From Shewanella psychrophila (lineage in GTDB: Bacteria; Pseudomonadota; Gammaproteobacteria; Enterobacterales; Shewanellaceae): a DNA stretch of 64,000 bases. The notes below the pieces were generated by a model, which did not search any database, was not told the DNA's origin, and saw only the letters and a program-made list of their open reading frames with translations. Below are positions 42,570 through 51,697 of the stretch, piece after piece. Position numbers and translations under genes: made by a program. The DNA is taken from positions 5,146,001 through 5,210,000 of the forward strand of contig NZ_CP014782.1 in the NCBI RefSeq assembly GCF_002005305.1, read 5' to 3'. The first letter of the stretch is position 1. Every line of letters starts with the position of its first letter.

Positions 42570-43577
42570 TTATAGATCGAACTTAACTTCGTCCAATAAT
42601 TTAACTGCCGCATTATGATACTCAGCAAGCTTAAATATTGGCAGCTCATCGGCCTTAAACTCGCCCCATGAAGCCACTAAGTCAGACGGTTTAACGTCGG
42701 CTTTCACCGGGTACTCCATATTAATCTCGGCATAATCCTTCTGAGCGGCTGTACTCGAAAGGTACTCCATCAATTTAATCGCATTATCTTGATGCTTAGA
42801 ATGCTTAGCCAGAGCCATGCCGGACACATTGATATGTGAACCTCGATTATCTTGATTCGGGAAGTTTATCTCTACTGCTTCGGCCCAAGGCACTTGTTTA
42901 GGATCTTGCAGCATCTTACCTAAGTAATAGCTATTGCCTATGGCGATATCACATAATCCCTCTTTTACCGCTTTAACTTGAGCGCGGTCATTGCCTTGAG
43001 GCTTACGCGCTAAGTTTGCTTTCCATCCCTCGAGCCAAGTCTTAGCTTCTGCTTCACCATGGTGAGCAATCATAGAGGCTACAAGCGAGATATTGTAAGG
43101 ATGTTTACCACTGCGAGTACAAATTTTGCCTTTGTACTTAGGATCCGCAAGATCTTCATAATTGATATCCAATTTACCCAATCTATCTTTCGATGAGTAA
43201 ATATTACGGACTCTCATGGTCAAGGCGTACCAATTGTCTTGTGGCGAGCGGTACTTAGCTGGAATATTGGTTTTTAACGCTTCACTATCCACAGGGATAA
43301 CCAGATCTTTGTCCACAAGTTCCATCAAACGGGAGAAATCAGAGGTCAGTACGATATCGGCTGGCGATAAGCGACCTTCACGCATCATACGCTCAGCTAT
43401 CCCTTTCTTGGAGAAAACCACATCGACGTCAATACCCGTTTCTTTAGTGAAATTAGCTAAGATAGGCTCAACCAGGAATGCCTGACGATAGGAGTAAACG
43501 GTCAGTTTCTCAGCCGCATTCGCTACCGAAGCGAAACAAACCAGGCCTAAAATGGCCATACTTCTTGCTATTTTCAT
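42570..43577 (-). CDS. fbpA: Fe(3+) ABC transporter substrate-binding protein
   Basis: 335 aa periplasmic binding protein with a signal peptide ending at VANAA. LTVYSYRQAFLVEPILANF is the FbpA opening, DIVLTSDFSRLMEL follows, and NSYYLGKML (Tyr 217 and 218) holds the paired Tyr that bind ferric iron. It delivers iron to FbpBC. A Fur box lies 40-60 bp upstream of the start, so it should be induced by iron shortage. Confidence 0.95.
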   Translation of the reverse strand: MKIARSMAILGLVCFASVANAAEKLTVYSYRQAFLVEPILANFTKETGIDVDVVFSKKGIAERMMREGRLSPADIVLTSDFSRLMELVDKDLVIPVDSEALKTNIPAKYRSPQDNWYALTMRVRNIYSSKDRLGKLDINYEDLADPKYKGKICTRSGKHPYNISLVASMIAHHGEAEAKTWLEGWKANLARKPQGNDRAQVKAVKEGLCDIAIGNSYYLGKMLQDPKQVPWAEAVEINFPNQDNRGSHINVSGMALAKHSKHQDNAIKLMEYLSSTAAQKDYAEINMEYPVKADVKPSDLVASWGEFKADELPIFKLAEYHNAAVKLLDEVKFDL

Positions 43578-43615
43578 CTAAAAATCTCCCTCTGCAACAT
43601 GCCGATGCGCAATAG

Positions 43616-43634
43616 TTTAATGATAATTATTATC
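43616..43634 (-). promoter_or_regulatory. Fur box upstream of fbpABC
   Basis: TTTAATGATAATTATTATC matches the 19-bp consensus GATAATGATAATCATTATC at 16 positions, with 14 of 15 in the right-hand part. It lies 39 bp upstream of fbpA. Confidence 0.85.
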
Positions 43635-43849
43635 AATCGCAGTGAGGATAATGAATCCTGATGATTTCAGCAAGTGATATAAGGGATAATGTGTCTTAAA
43701 TGAGATATTTATCAATTTATTATGTCTGATGCTCACCAGCTTAAAATTAACTTAAACCAAGCTGAATAACGACAAGGGCAGAACATTAGAATGTTAAAAA
43801 CTCTAGATTAAAATCTAGTGAAAAAGTGGGTAATAGGAGCCAGATAGCA

Positions 43850-44446
43850 TTAGCTCGGTCTAGTTGCCTTCATCGCCGGAAGGTGCTCAAAGTCAGATAA
43901 CCAGACGGCTAAAGCGGGTGCCACCTTTCTCCATTCAAGCTCCCCGTGTCTAAAATCTATGTACCCTAATAAACACCCGAGGCAAATCTGATGAATGGTC
44001 AGCCCAGGACTCACGGCTAAACCAGTCTGCTCAATATGCTGTAATCCCCTAAGCAAAGCTTGCTCGAATCGCCCAGTCCAAAATGGAGAGCGCTTACCCT
44101 CTTCCTCTCTCATCTGCTCTTGACTCAATGAAACGGCACTGTCTATCAACCCCTTAATCAAGGAAAAATGACTCTCAGCTATCCAGTTATGCCCCCTAAA
44201 GCCAAACAGCTGGTCTTCACCAAACTCGCTATCTAAATAACGTAAAATCACCTCACTATCGAATAGCGGCGCACCATCATTGAGCTGTAGACACGGGATC
44301 TTTCCCAGAGGATTGATTTCCAGTAAGTCTTCACCATTATCCATAGGGTTGGTCATGATTTCATCAACCCCAGAGATACCTAGATGTCGAATAACAAGCC
44401 TCACGCAACGAGAATAAGGTGAAGCATCTGAATAGAAGAGTTTCAT
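43850..44446 (-). CDS. Glutathione S-transferase family protein (YibF-like)
   Basis: 198 aa. MKLFYSDASPYSRCVRLVIRH is the typical opening of the bacterial GST YibF group, then NPLGKIPCLQLNDGAPLFDSEVILRYL gives the glutathione site with the D-S pair. The C-terminal helical domain is short. Cytoplasmic; substrate unknown. The fpr gene lies 55 nt upstream on the same strand, so the two are possibly one transcript. Confidence 0.9.
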   Translation of the reverse strand: MKLFYSDASPYSRCVRLVIRHLGISGVDEIMTNPMDNGEDLLEINPLGKIPCLQLNDGAPLFDSEVILRYLDSEFGEDQLFGFRGHNWIAESHFSLIKGLIDSAVSLSQEQMREEEGKRSPFWTGRFEQALLRGLQHIEQTGLAVSPGLTIHQICLGCLLGYIDFRHGELEWRKVAPALAVWLSDFEHLPAMKATRPS

Positions 44447-44501
44447 TTGATTTCCATTTCTTGTGCTTAGGTATTTATGGGATTGGTGATAATCGAGCCC
44501 A

Positions 44502-45251
44502 TTACCAATATTTCTCTACCGTTATCTGACCCGGTGCACGTCTCAGGTTCTTTGCCAAGCCCATATCGAGCAAGATTTTATTGGTATCTGATATCATATC
44601 CGGATTACCGCAAAGCATCACTTGTGAATTCTGAGGCGTGATCTCGACTCCGGCTAACTTCTGTATCTCTCCCGATTGAATCCCAGTGGAAATACGACTC
44701 TGAATTGCTTCAGGCAAGGTTTCCCTTGTAACAGAAAAGACGAGTTTGAATTGATTAGGATAACGCCGCTCAAGCTGTAAGAGCTGCTCTTTATAAGCCA
44801 GATCTTCCGCTAACCTTACCCCATAGACCAAGACCACAGTTTCAAACCTGCACCAAGGTTCATCGGTTTCCAACATAGAAATAAAGGGACCCACAGCCGT
44901 TCCTGTGGCTAATAACCACAGCTGTTTACCAGAGAAAGAGGTCTCGGGGATCTCCTCCAAGGTCATAAAACCTGAGGCTTTAGGAGAAACATCGAGCTTA
45001 TCACCCACCTTGAGTTGTTGCAGATTAGGAGAGAGTTGCCCCTCTTCGACTGACACTGCCAATACCTCTATGAGGTCGCCACCTGGCGCATTAACAATTG
45101 AGTAGGCCCTAGCCACACGTTTATCGTTTATAACCTGACTAAGTTTGATAAATTGACCAGCGATAAAAGGCTGAATATCGGCTCTTATCTGCAAAGAAAA
45201 CAGTTTATCATTCCAATCCACACGCCCTACGACTTCACCTTCGATCCACAT
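44502..45251 (-). CDS. fpr: Ferredoxin/flavodoxin-NADP+ reductase
   Basis: 249 aa. RAYSIVNAPGG is the FAD-binding motif, ATGTAVGPFISMLE the NADP motif and VMLCGNPDMI the second NADP loop. The C-terminus (GQITVEKYW) ends in Trp as in E. coli Fpr, marking the bacterial subclass that supplies electrons to ferredoxin and flavodoxin. ATG at 45251. Probably first gene of a pair with the GST downstream. Confidence 0.94.
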   Translation of the reverse strand: MWIEGEVVGRVDWNDKLFSLQIRADIQPFIAGQFIKLSQVINDKRVARAYSIVNAPGGDLIEVLAVSVEEGQLSPNLQQLKVGDKLDVSPKASGFMTLEEIPETSFSGKQLWLLATGTAVGPFISMLETDEPWCRFETVVLVYGVRLAEDLAYKEQLLQLERRYPNQFKLVFSVTRETLPEAIQSRISTGIQSGEIQKLAGVEITPQNSQVMLCGNPDMISDTNKILLDMGLAKNLRRAPGQITVEKYW

Positions 45252-45379
45252 GCATAGCTCCAGCTAAAAATTCAACTATTTGATCTTTAGCATAAAGCTT
45301 AACGCTTATCTAATGAATTAAAGATAATATCTCGATCGGCCTAATCAACAGCTAAATCCTTCGAGCCTAAATTCATTGA

Positions 45380-46015
45380 TTAAGCCTCTTCAGTTTCATC
45401 ATCAGTCTGGTAAAAGCTGTCTCTGAATTCCTGAAGACCTTCTTGAACTAATGAATAGGTCTTGTCTACGCCTTCGGCAATATCACCTTCAAGCACCTGA
45501 AGCCCATCTAAGATCTCTCTAGCCTCACCAAACCCTTGATCTATTGCACCGCCAATAATCTCCATAAAAGAATCAAGCTGTTCATCAAAGTCCATATTAG
45601 AATTCTGCCCCTGATGGATACTAAAGAACTGAGTCGCAAAACTCACAATTCTTTCTGCCGTGGCTTCAGGCGAGGTATCGACACCACTATCATAAATTCT
45701 CTGTGTGGCATTAGGCCCCATGGTAGGCGCTAGCTCTTCATTTATCGCTTCTATCGCCGCTCGGTACAGTAATATCATGGGCTCATCACTGGACCTCAGA
45801 TTAACCTCCTGCTGCGCCGAAATGATCGCCATGTTCATCAACTGCTTACTGGCCGCATATGCCGAGTTATTGCTCGTTACTTCAGATATAGATTTACTCT
45901 GTTCTTCTGACTTATTAGTCGCAACTTCAGACACGTTTTTGCCATGATTTTCTGTCGAATCAGATGTATCGCGGGCGACGCGCGACACCTCTGTCCCCTG
46001 AGTGTGGATTTCCAT
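45380..46015 (-). CDS. DUF5610-type helical protein
   Basis: 211 aa with no signal peptide. The first 50 residues are Ser/Glu/Asn-rich and probably disordered. The rest is helical, with the pattern LYRAAIEAINEELAPTMGPNA, SPEATAERIVSFATQFF and GGAIDQGFGEAREILDGLQVLEG that I associate with DUF5610, from memory. Function unknown. Single gene, divergent from the phosphatase gene. Confidence 0.7.
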   Translation of the reverse strand: MEIHTQGTEVSRVARDTSDSTENHGKNVSEVATNKSEEQSKSISEVTSNNSAYAASKQLMNMAIISAQQEVNLRSSDEPMILLYRAAIEAINEELAPTMGPNATQRIYDSGVDTSPEATAERIVSFATQFFSIHQGQNSNMDFDEQLDSFMEIIGGAIDQGFGEAREILDGLQVLEGDIAEGVDKTYSLVQEGLQEFRDSFYQTDDETEEA

Positions 46016-46152
46016 AACTGCCTCTCAAAATGATAACTCTACCTAACCATTATCGGCTATTTTTCAACCAGCTTTAGCATTAATCCATCCGAGTGCTGTT
46101 TTATTGTTATACATTTCGCTAATGTGGCTGTAAACCTTCAATAAATAGCATC

Positions 46153-46683
46153 ATGATGAAATTAATAATCGTAATAATGGCCCTCAGCCTGACATTGTCC
46201 CTTAACGCCAATGGAACAGAAATACGCAGCCAAGACCAGTTAGAAGTAAGTAAAACGCTTGTGTTAATCAGGCATGGGGAAAAGTCTGCTGGTAAAAATA
46301 AAGATCCAGATCTTAGCCAACCTGGCAAACGAAGGGCTGAGCAACTGATCCACAAACTAAAAAACTACCAATTCAGTCAATTACTCGCCACGCCCTTTAA
46401 ACGTACTCAGGAAACCTTACTCCCCATAAGTAAAGCTCTGGACCTTCCTATCACTATTATTGATGTTAAATCCGGACTAGAGGCCCATATAGCCGCGACG
46501 GTTAAGGCTGTGGAATCACAATCTGGCGATGTACTCATTGCCGGACACTCAAACACCTTGCCTATGATAATTACAGCTTTTGGCGGGCCCAAAATTGATG
46601 ATTTAAATGAAGATGAGTACTCGAATATCTATGAGCTTAAGATATACCGTTCAGGAGAGGTTGCGTTTACACAAGTAGAATAG
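46153..46683 (+). CDS. Secreted histidine phosphatase family protein
   Basis: 176 aa with a signal peptide (about 20 aa, cut near LNANG). TLVLIRHGEKSAGK is the RHG box with the phosphohistidine, and LIAGHSNTLPMII the second catalytic His. This makes it a small phosphoglycerate-mutase-like enzyme of the SixA/Ais-like type, exported to the periplasm. LLATPFKRTQETLLPIS is the substrate-binding Arg region. The substrate may be a phospho-sugar or lipid A phosphate; it cannot be told. An in-frame ATG at 46156 is an equally good start. Confidence 0.88.
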   Translation: MMKLIIVIMALSLTLSLNANGTEIRSQDQLEVSKTLVLIRHGEKSAGKNKDPDLSQPGKRRAEQLIHKLKNYQFSQLLATPFKRTQETLLPISKALDLPITIIDVKSGLEAHIAATVKAVESQSGDVLIAGHSNTLPMIITAFGGPKIDDLNEDEYSNIYELKIYRSGEVAFTQVE

Positions 46684-46712
46684 AGCCGAAAAATGGGACA
46701 TGCTGTGGGAAA

Positions 46713-46805
46713 GCAGAGGGATAGCAGAGGGATAGCAGAGGGATAGCAGAGGGATAGCAGAGGGATAGCAGAGGGATAGCAGAGGGATAGCAGAGGGATA
46801 GCAGG
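46713..46805. repeat. 11-bp tandem repeat, eight copies
   Basis: GCAGAGGGATA repeated eight times without any change (46713-46800), then GCAGG. It starts 30 bp after the phosphatase stop. Perfect conservation shows recent slippage; copy number should vary between strains. Confidence 0.95.
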
Positions 46806-46933
46806 TTAATGATAAGTATAATTGCTCTAATTCGCGATAAATATAATAATCAACACTGGATATTTATCGATTCTTACTGCAGAATCCCGTTTTGCGAAAT
46901 GATCCACAACAAAAAAGCACAGGGGGAGTTAAG

Positions 46934-47137
46934 TTGAATTCAGGATATGTGACCCAAAAGCCTTCAACGAAGCAACGTGCACTCAATTGCAATAACTGCG
47001 ATCGTTTGACCGAAATAGAGGGGGAGTCTGTATGCTTTCGTCAGGGAGAGGTCATCAGTCTCAGTCTATGTGACCCACTCACTGAAGCTAATCAAAACTT
47101 GCCTCATATCTCTTGTTATGGCTGGAAAGCGGGTTAA
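46934..47137 (+). CDS. Small Cys-containing protein, unknown function
   Basis: 67 aa from TTG 46934, which has an excellent GGGGGAG 7 nt upstream; an earlier frame start at 46892 has none. Five Cys in the pattern LNCNNCDRL, VCFRQ, LCDP, ISCYGW suggest a small metal-binding fold (perhaps zinc). No hydrophobic segment. Not recognised as any family. Confidence 0.6.
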   Translation: MNSGYVTQKPSTKQRALNCNNCDRLTEIEGESVCFRQGEVISLSLCDPLTEANQNLPHISCYGWKAG

Positions 47138-47188
47138 ACTAGCACGCTCTCCATTTTCAGAGTCGACAATAAAAAAGCATCGAGTTAG

Positions 47189-47452
47189 TTACCCGGCCAT
47201 CATTCCCGCATAATCATTGTCAGAGAATTTAGTTTCTCTAATCAAACCATGAATTTCCATACTAGGATTCAATTTACCAAGACTGAGACCACGCGTCGTT
47301 ACTCTCATTCCTGATGTTAGCTCAAGATATAGACCCATCAATTCATCTTGCTCTAAACCACGCTTCTTAAGCGTCGCCATTATCGCTAACCAATCGGTAT
47401 CAACGAAACTGTCTTGACCTTCAATGTTTACCTGTAAAGGAATATTCTTCAT
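47189..47452 (-). CDS. Small protein of unknown function
   Basis: 87 aa from ATG 47452, which has GGTGAG at 9 nt; ATG 47461 is directly after that site and less likely. IPLQVNIEGQDSFVDTDWLAI, then KKRGLEQDELMGLYLELTSGM. Globular composition, no membrane segment, no family recognised. Convergent with the small Cys-containing protein. Confidence 0.6.
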   Translation of the reverse strand: MKNIPLQVNIEGQDSFVDTDWLAIMATLKKRGLEQDELMGLYLELTSGMRVTTRGLSLGKLNPSMEIHGLIRETKFSDNDYAGMMAG

Positions 47453-47628
47453 CGTTATCATCTCACCGTAATTATTTCTAGTTTCTGTGGTCAGTATACA
47501 AGCTGAACCTGAACTTATGCTGAACTATTAACCAAGCGAATGCATTAATATTGACTAGTATTGAATATTCTACAGTATTCTCCCGTAAGCCTGTAGATTT
47601 ATATTCATAATATCAATTCCTATAGCAT

Positions 47629-49398
47629 TTAGTTTTGAATGTTCCATAATCTGGAATATAGGCCATTTTGGCCTAAAAGTGACTCATGATCACCGGTTTC
47701 AACGATTTGCCCTTGGCTCAGCACCAGAATTTGATCTGCATCGACAACGGTGGAGAGTCTATGGGCAATCACTAAACTTGTGTGCCCCTTGGCCACCTCT
47801 TTCAGTGCATTTAATATGGCCTGCTCTGATTGGCTATCCAATGAAGATGTCGCCTCATCGAACACCAAGAGAGGTGATCCCTTTAGAATCGCCCTAGCGA
47901 TAGCGACTCGCTGTTTCTCACCACCTGATAACTTCAATCCCCTTTCCCCCACAGGAGTATTCCAACCTTCGGGTAAGGCCTCAATGAAGTGAGAGAGATG
48001 CGCCATGTTTATGGCCTGAAAGATCTCCTCGTCGCTGGCATTGGGACGACCATAGCGAATATTCTCTAATAATGAGTCATTGAACAGCACGGTATCTTGG
48101 GGAACGATGGCAATAGCTTGACGAAGTGCATCTTGAGTCAAATTATTAATATTAACGCCATCTAAGCTAATACAACCTTTCTCTACATCATAGAAACGAA
48201 AAAGCAATTTAACGATAGTAGACTTGCCGGCACCGCTATCTCCGACAATAGCCACTTTCTGACCGGGCAAGATGGTAAAACTCACATCTTTCAGAATCTG
48301 ACGCGTATTATAGCTAAAGCTAACAGACTCAAACTTCAACTCTCCAGAGCCCTGGCAGACCTCTTTGGCATTGTCTTTATCTTGAATAAGAGGCACCCGC
48401 TTTAATAGGCCGAACATTCTTTCTATATTAGCTAAAGCGCCGCGAATTTCCCGGTACACGAAACCCAAGAAATTGAGTGGGATAAAAAGCTGCATCATAA
48501 AGGCATTAACCAGCACGAAATCACCTATGGTCATCGTGCCTTGGGCCACGTTTTGGGCGGCAAGTCCCAACATCAAAGTCATTGCCACCGAAATAATTAG
48601 CGCTTGCCCCGCATTGAGGGCGAACAGTGACAGACGGTTTTTCCGCTTTGCTTGCTCCCACTCTTCTAACGCTTCATCGTAGCGTCTCGCCTCATAAGCT
48701 TCATTATTAAAATACTTCACCGTTTCATAATTCAGCAGGCTATCTATGGCTCGGGTATTGGAATGTGAATCTGCCTTTGCTGCTTCTCGCACATACTCGG
48801 TACGCCATTCTGTTGCGAGTACAGAAAACAGCCCATAGGCCAAGACAGCTCCTAAGGTGATTGCCGCAAATTCGATCCCGTAATTATAAAAGAAGATACC
48901 GACCACGAGGGCAATTTCTAAAATTGTTGGGACGATATTAAACACCATGAAACGCATCAGGAAATTAATGCCGCTGGTACCTCTTTCTATATCCCGGGAC
49001 AAACCTCCGGTTCTTCGCTCCAGATGAAATTCTAAATCCAGACGGTGAAGATGCTCAAAAACATTAAGCCCCAGCCTTCTGATAGCACGCTCGGTAACAC
49101 GGCCAAACAAGGTATCCCTAACCTCTGAAATTAAGGTGTTAAGCAGTCTGAGTCCACCATAGGCAACAACTAAAGCAATTGGAACGCTGAGCATTTGCTC
49201 AGGTGATGCGGCGCCTAAACCATCCACCAGAGACTTTAATATAAAGGGAAGTGAGACACTGGCGACTTTGGCGATAATCAAGCATAACAAGGCCAAAATT
49301 ACCCTTTGTTTAAACTCTAATAAATAAGGCCAGATCAGCTTCAACACATGAAAATTCAACTTATCTATAGGTCCATCGAAATAGAGGGAGGGTCGCAT
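47629..49398 (-). CDS. Atm1/HMT1-type ABC exporter (ABCB-BAC family)
   Basis: 589 aa half-transporter: six membrane helices in the first 330 residues, then an ATPase domain. Walker A GDSGAGKSTIVKLLF, signature LKLSGGEKQRVAIARAIL, Walker B LLVFDEATSSLD, H-loop LVIAHRLSTV. The membrane part has the Atm1-like TGGLSRDIERGTSGINFLMRF and NYETVKYFNNEAYEARRYD. Atm1-type exporters move glutathione-bound metals, persulfides or heavy-metal complexes. In this window, next to several GSTs, that suggests thiol-conjugate export, but no operon link is seen. Confidence 0.9.
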   Translation of the reverse strand: MRPSLYFDGPIDKLNFHVLKLIWPYLLEFKQRVILALLCLIIAKVASVSLPFILKSLVDGLGAASPEQMLSVPIALVVAYGGLRLLNTLISEVRDTLFGRVTERAIRRLGLNVFEHLHRLDLEFHLERRTGGLSRDIERGTSGINFLMRFMVFNIVPTILEIALVVGIFFYNYGIEFAAITLGAVLAYGLFSVLATEWRTEYVREAAKADSHSNTRAIDSLLNYETVKYFNNEAYEARRYDEALEEWEQAKRKNRLSLFALNAGQALIISVAMTLMLGLAAQNVAQGTMTIGDFVLVNAFMMQLFIPLNFLGFVYREIRGALANIERMFGLLKRVPLIQDKDNAKEVCQGSGELKFESVSFSYNTRQILKDVSFTILPGQKVAIVGDSGAGKSTIVKLLFRFYDVEKGCISLDGVNINNLTQDALRQAIAIVPQDTVLFNDSLLENIRYGRPNASDEEIFQAINMAHLSHFIEALPEGWNTPVGERGLKLSGGEKQRVAIARAILKGSPLLVFDEATSSLDSQSEQAILNALKEVAKGHTSLVIAHRLSTVVDADQILVLSQGQIVETGDHESLLGQNGLYSRLWNIQN

Positions 49399-49816
49399 TT
49401 ATTATCAATCCTAATACAAGTAAGAGCATTACTGGGAGTCCAAAGCCATTCCCATTATGTTCAAGGCCATATATTTAACCAGAACAATCTACATTTTAAA
49501 GCATAACCCGCTACCATTTGTTAGATTTTACATATAAACATCACTTATTTCAGTTTAATGTAACGCCTATTTTCTGATGTGTTCGACCAGACAAGCTTTA
49601 ATCATTTGGCACCTTGTCATCACCACGTAATGCGTTAGACTTATCGACTGTCATTTTTAATGATACAAAAGAACTATCTAAACCAATTATTTTTGTAAAA
49701 ACGTTAAATGATAGCGTTTCTTGTTAAACAGAATAAAATAATTTGATACTCTTTTTTGACGCAGACCAAGTAAGGGAAACGACCAACCCTTATAAGCGCT
49801 TTTAAAGGAAACAAAC
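49399..49816. other. Intergenic region between the exporter and a small gene
   Basis: 418 bp, AT-rich. Presumably holds both divergent promoters. A weak AAGGG/CCCTT inverted pair lies at about 49770-49792. Nothing else recognised. Confidence 0.4.
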
Positions 49817-49993
49817 ATGCTGGATTCACCTAAAGTTCAATATCCGCCGTTGCCACTCATCCAGACCTGGATTTGGATGATGACCCAATCCGGAGATACA
49901 GACATTCAACAAAAAGGCCAAAATAATCTTATCGCTTCATTTGGAAGCTTAGCTAAAGCCAATGAATATCTGGTCAACCATAACCAAGGTTAA
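49817..49993 (+). CDS. Small 58-aa protein, probably genuine
   Basis: ATG 49817 with AAAGGAAAC upstream. PPLPLIQTWIWMMTQSG is followed by a hydrophilic helix (NNLIASFGSLAKANEYLVNH). Balanced codon use, a good ribosome-binding site and no overlap with other genes argue for a real gene. No membrane segment. Function unknown; it resembles the many small cytoplasmic proteins of marine gammaproteobacteria. Confidence 0.6.
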   Translation: MLDSPKVQYPPLPLIQTWIWMMTQSGDTDIQQKGQNNLIASFGSLAKANEYLVNHNQG

Positions 49994-50106
49994 TCCTAAT
50001 CTTACTCTATGTCTCGTTTAGCTTGTGAAGACATCTATCTTCCTACTAAACGCATAAATCCCCTCTTTCGCTAGCCCTGCGCTCACGGATAAATACTTCC
50101 ATGTAC

Positions 50107-50132
50107 AAAAAGGAGACCTAGGTCTCCTTTTT
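50107..50132. terminator. Bidirectional terminator between the small gene and aroG
   Basis: 26-bp perfect palindrome AAAAAGGAGACCTAGGTCTC continued to a T run, with A and T tracts on both sides, so it can stop transcription from either side. Confidence 0.9.
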
Positions 50133-50153
50133 GTCTCTATCTCTATCAAACAA

Positions 50154-51209
50154 TCAAGTTGAACGGCGGGCAATAATACTCTCATTAAGAGTAGCTAAGA
50201 TTGATTCAGTATCATCCCAGCCTATGCAGGCATCAGTAATACTCTGGCCATAGCACAAAGCCTGACCTTCAACATAGTCCTGACGACCTTCAATAAGATT
50301 GCTCTCGATCATGACACCAAAGATTCCTTGATTACCTTTAGAGACTTGAGCAGCTACATCTTCCCCTACAAGCATTTGGCGCTTGAACTGCTTGGAGCTG
50401 TTTGCATGACTGAAATCAATCATAATATTAATGTCTAATCCGGCATTTTCAAGCTGCTTGCTAATATCACTCACATGCTCACTGCTATAATTTGGCTCTT
50501 TACCACCCCGCAGGATGATATGGCAGTCCGAATTACCTTTGGTCTCGACAATGGCCGAGTGACCAAACTTAGTGACAGATAAGAAGTGATGGGGTGCACT
50601 CGCTGCTCCTATAGCGTCAATAGCTACCTTGATGGTGCCATCTGTACCGTTCTTGAAGCCTACCGGCGAGGAGAGACCCGAAGCCAATTCACGGTGTACT
50701 TGAGACTCTGTGGTTCTCGCGCCAATCGCTCCCCAACACATCAGATCGGCAACATATTGTGGGGTGATCATATCGAGAAATTCACCCGCGGTTGGTATGC
50801 CAAGATCGTTAAGATCCAACAATAATTTACGCGCGGTTCTCAGTCCATCATTAAGCCTGAAACTGTTATCCATGTATGGATCGTTAATCAATCCCTTCCA
50901 GCCCACTGTGGTGCGGGGTTTTTCGAAATAGACCCGCATAACAATCTCTAACTGATCCTTGTATTGCTCACGCAATTTCACTAAACGCTCACCATACTCT
51001 AGCGCAGCCTTAGGATCATGAATTGAGCATGGACCAATGACAACCAATAGGCGATCATCATTTTTCTTTAAGATCTGGTGTATATTTTCGCGTGCATTAA
51101 ATACGGTAGCCGATGCGTTCTCAGTCGCCGGAAATCGCTCAAAAATTGCGATTGGTGGCAGTAATTCTTTGATATTGTTGATTCTAACGTCATCATTTTT
51201 GTAATACAT
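50154..51209 (-). CDS. aroG: 3-deoxy-7-phosphoheptulonate synthase, class I
   Basis: 351 aa. Catalyses the first step of the shikimate pathway from PEP and erythrose 4-phosphate. Almost collinear with E. coli AroG: LLVVIGPCSIHDPKAALEYG with the metal-binding Cys, MRVYFEKPRTTVGWKGLIND, IGARTTESQVHRELASGLS and IMIDFSHANSSK. The N-terminal DDVRINNIKELLPP region that binds feedback inhibitor is present. The pattern is nearest to the Phe-sensitive form, though this cannot be certain without alignment. Single gene. Confidence 0.95.
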   Translation of the reverse strand: MYYKNDDVRINNIKELLPPIAIFERFPATENASATVFNARENIHQILKKNDDRLLVVIGPCSIHDPKAALEYGERLVKLREQYKDQLEIVMRVYFEKPRTTVGWKGLINDPYMDNSFRLNDGLRTARKLLLDLNDLGIPTAGEFLDMITPQYVADLMCWGAIGARTTESQVHRELASGLSSPVGFKNGTDGTIKVAIDAIGAASAPHHFLSVTKFGHSAIVETKGNSDCHIILRGGKEPNYSSEHVSDISKQLENAGLDINIMIDFSHANSSKQFKRQMLVGEDVAAQVSKGNQGIFGVMIESNLIEGRQDYVEGQALCYGQSITDACIGWDDTESILATLNESIIARRST

Positions 51210-51697
51210 GGTAATAAACTCACTCCGGCTATCGTTAAAACAGATTTAATCTCAATTGCGCTACTAAGTTCAATTTATCCAGTATTCCCCCTTAATGCAA
51301 CAAGATATATCCACGAACAAGAAATAATAACCAACCAATTGTTATTTAAAGAAAAAAAATAAATGTCATTTCAATTAAATAAGAGGATACCCGGCAGAAA
51401 CAATGAGTTAACTAAAACAAACCCATAAGTTTTATTGCATTTAAGAATCATTCAAGCGCAAGCAAACATATATCTAAGCTTACTTAGTGAAAGCTAAGCT
51501 ATAGGCTGAGATCTATTGAGTGAGAAAATGAGATTAGCAGTAAGTACTTAAAACATAATCACCCGCTGACAATATTAACTGGTACTAATGTACTGCCATT
51601 TCCTCTTGATTGTTTAATTATCAGCCACTAGGTTGACCGGAGAGGTCAGACATCTGACCTCGTACCTGAGTAACATAACTAAAAAAGAGATAACCCA
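51210..51697. promoter_or_regulatory. Upstream region of the secreted lipase with a palindrome
   Basis: 488 bp, AT-rich. At 51642-51661 GAGGTCAGA and TCTGACCTC face each other across CA, 37 bp upstream of the lipase start. It is well placed for an operator, or for a hairpin in the mRNA leader. Nothing else seen. Confidence 0.5.

Noticed and set aside
46713..46805. Short regular repeats as a CRISPR or iteron origin
   Set aside because: The 11-bp units abut with no spacer, and no replication gene adjoins them. Simple slippage is enough.
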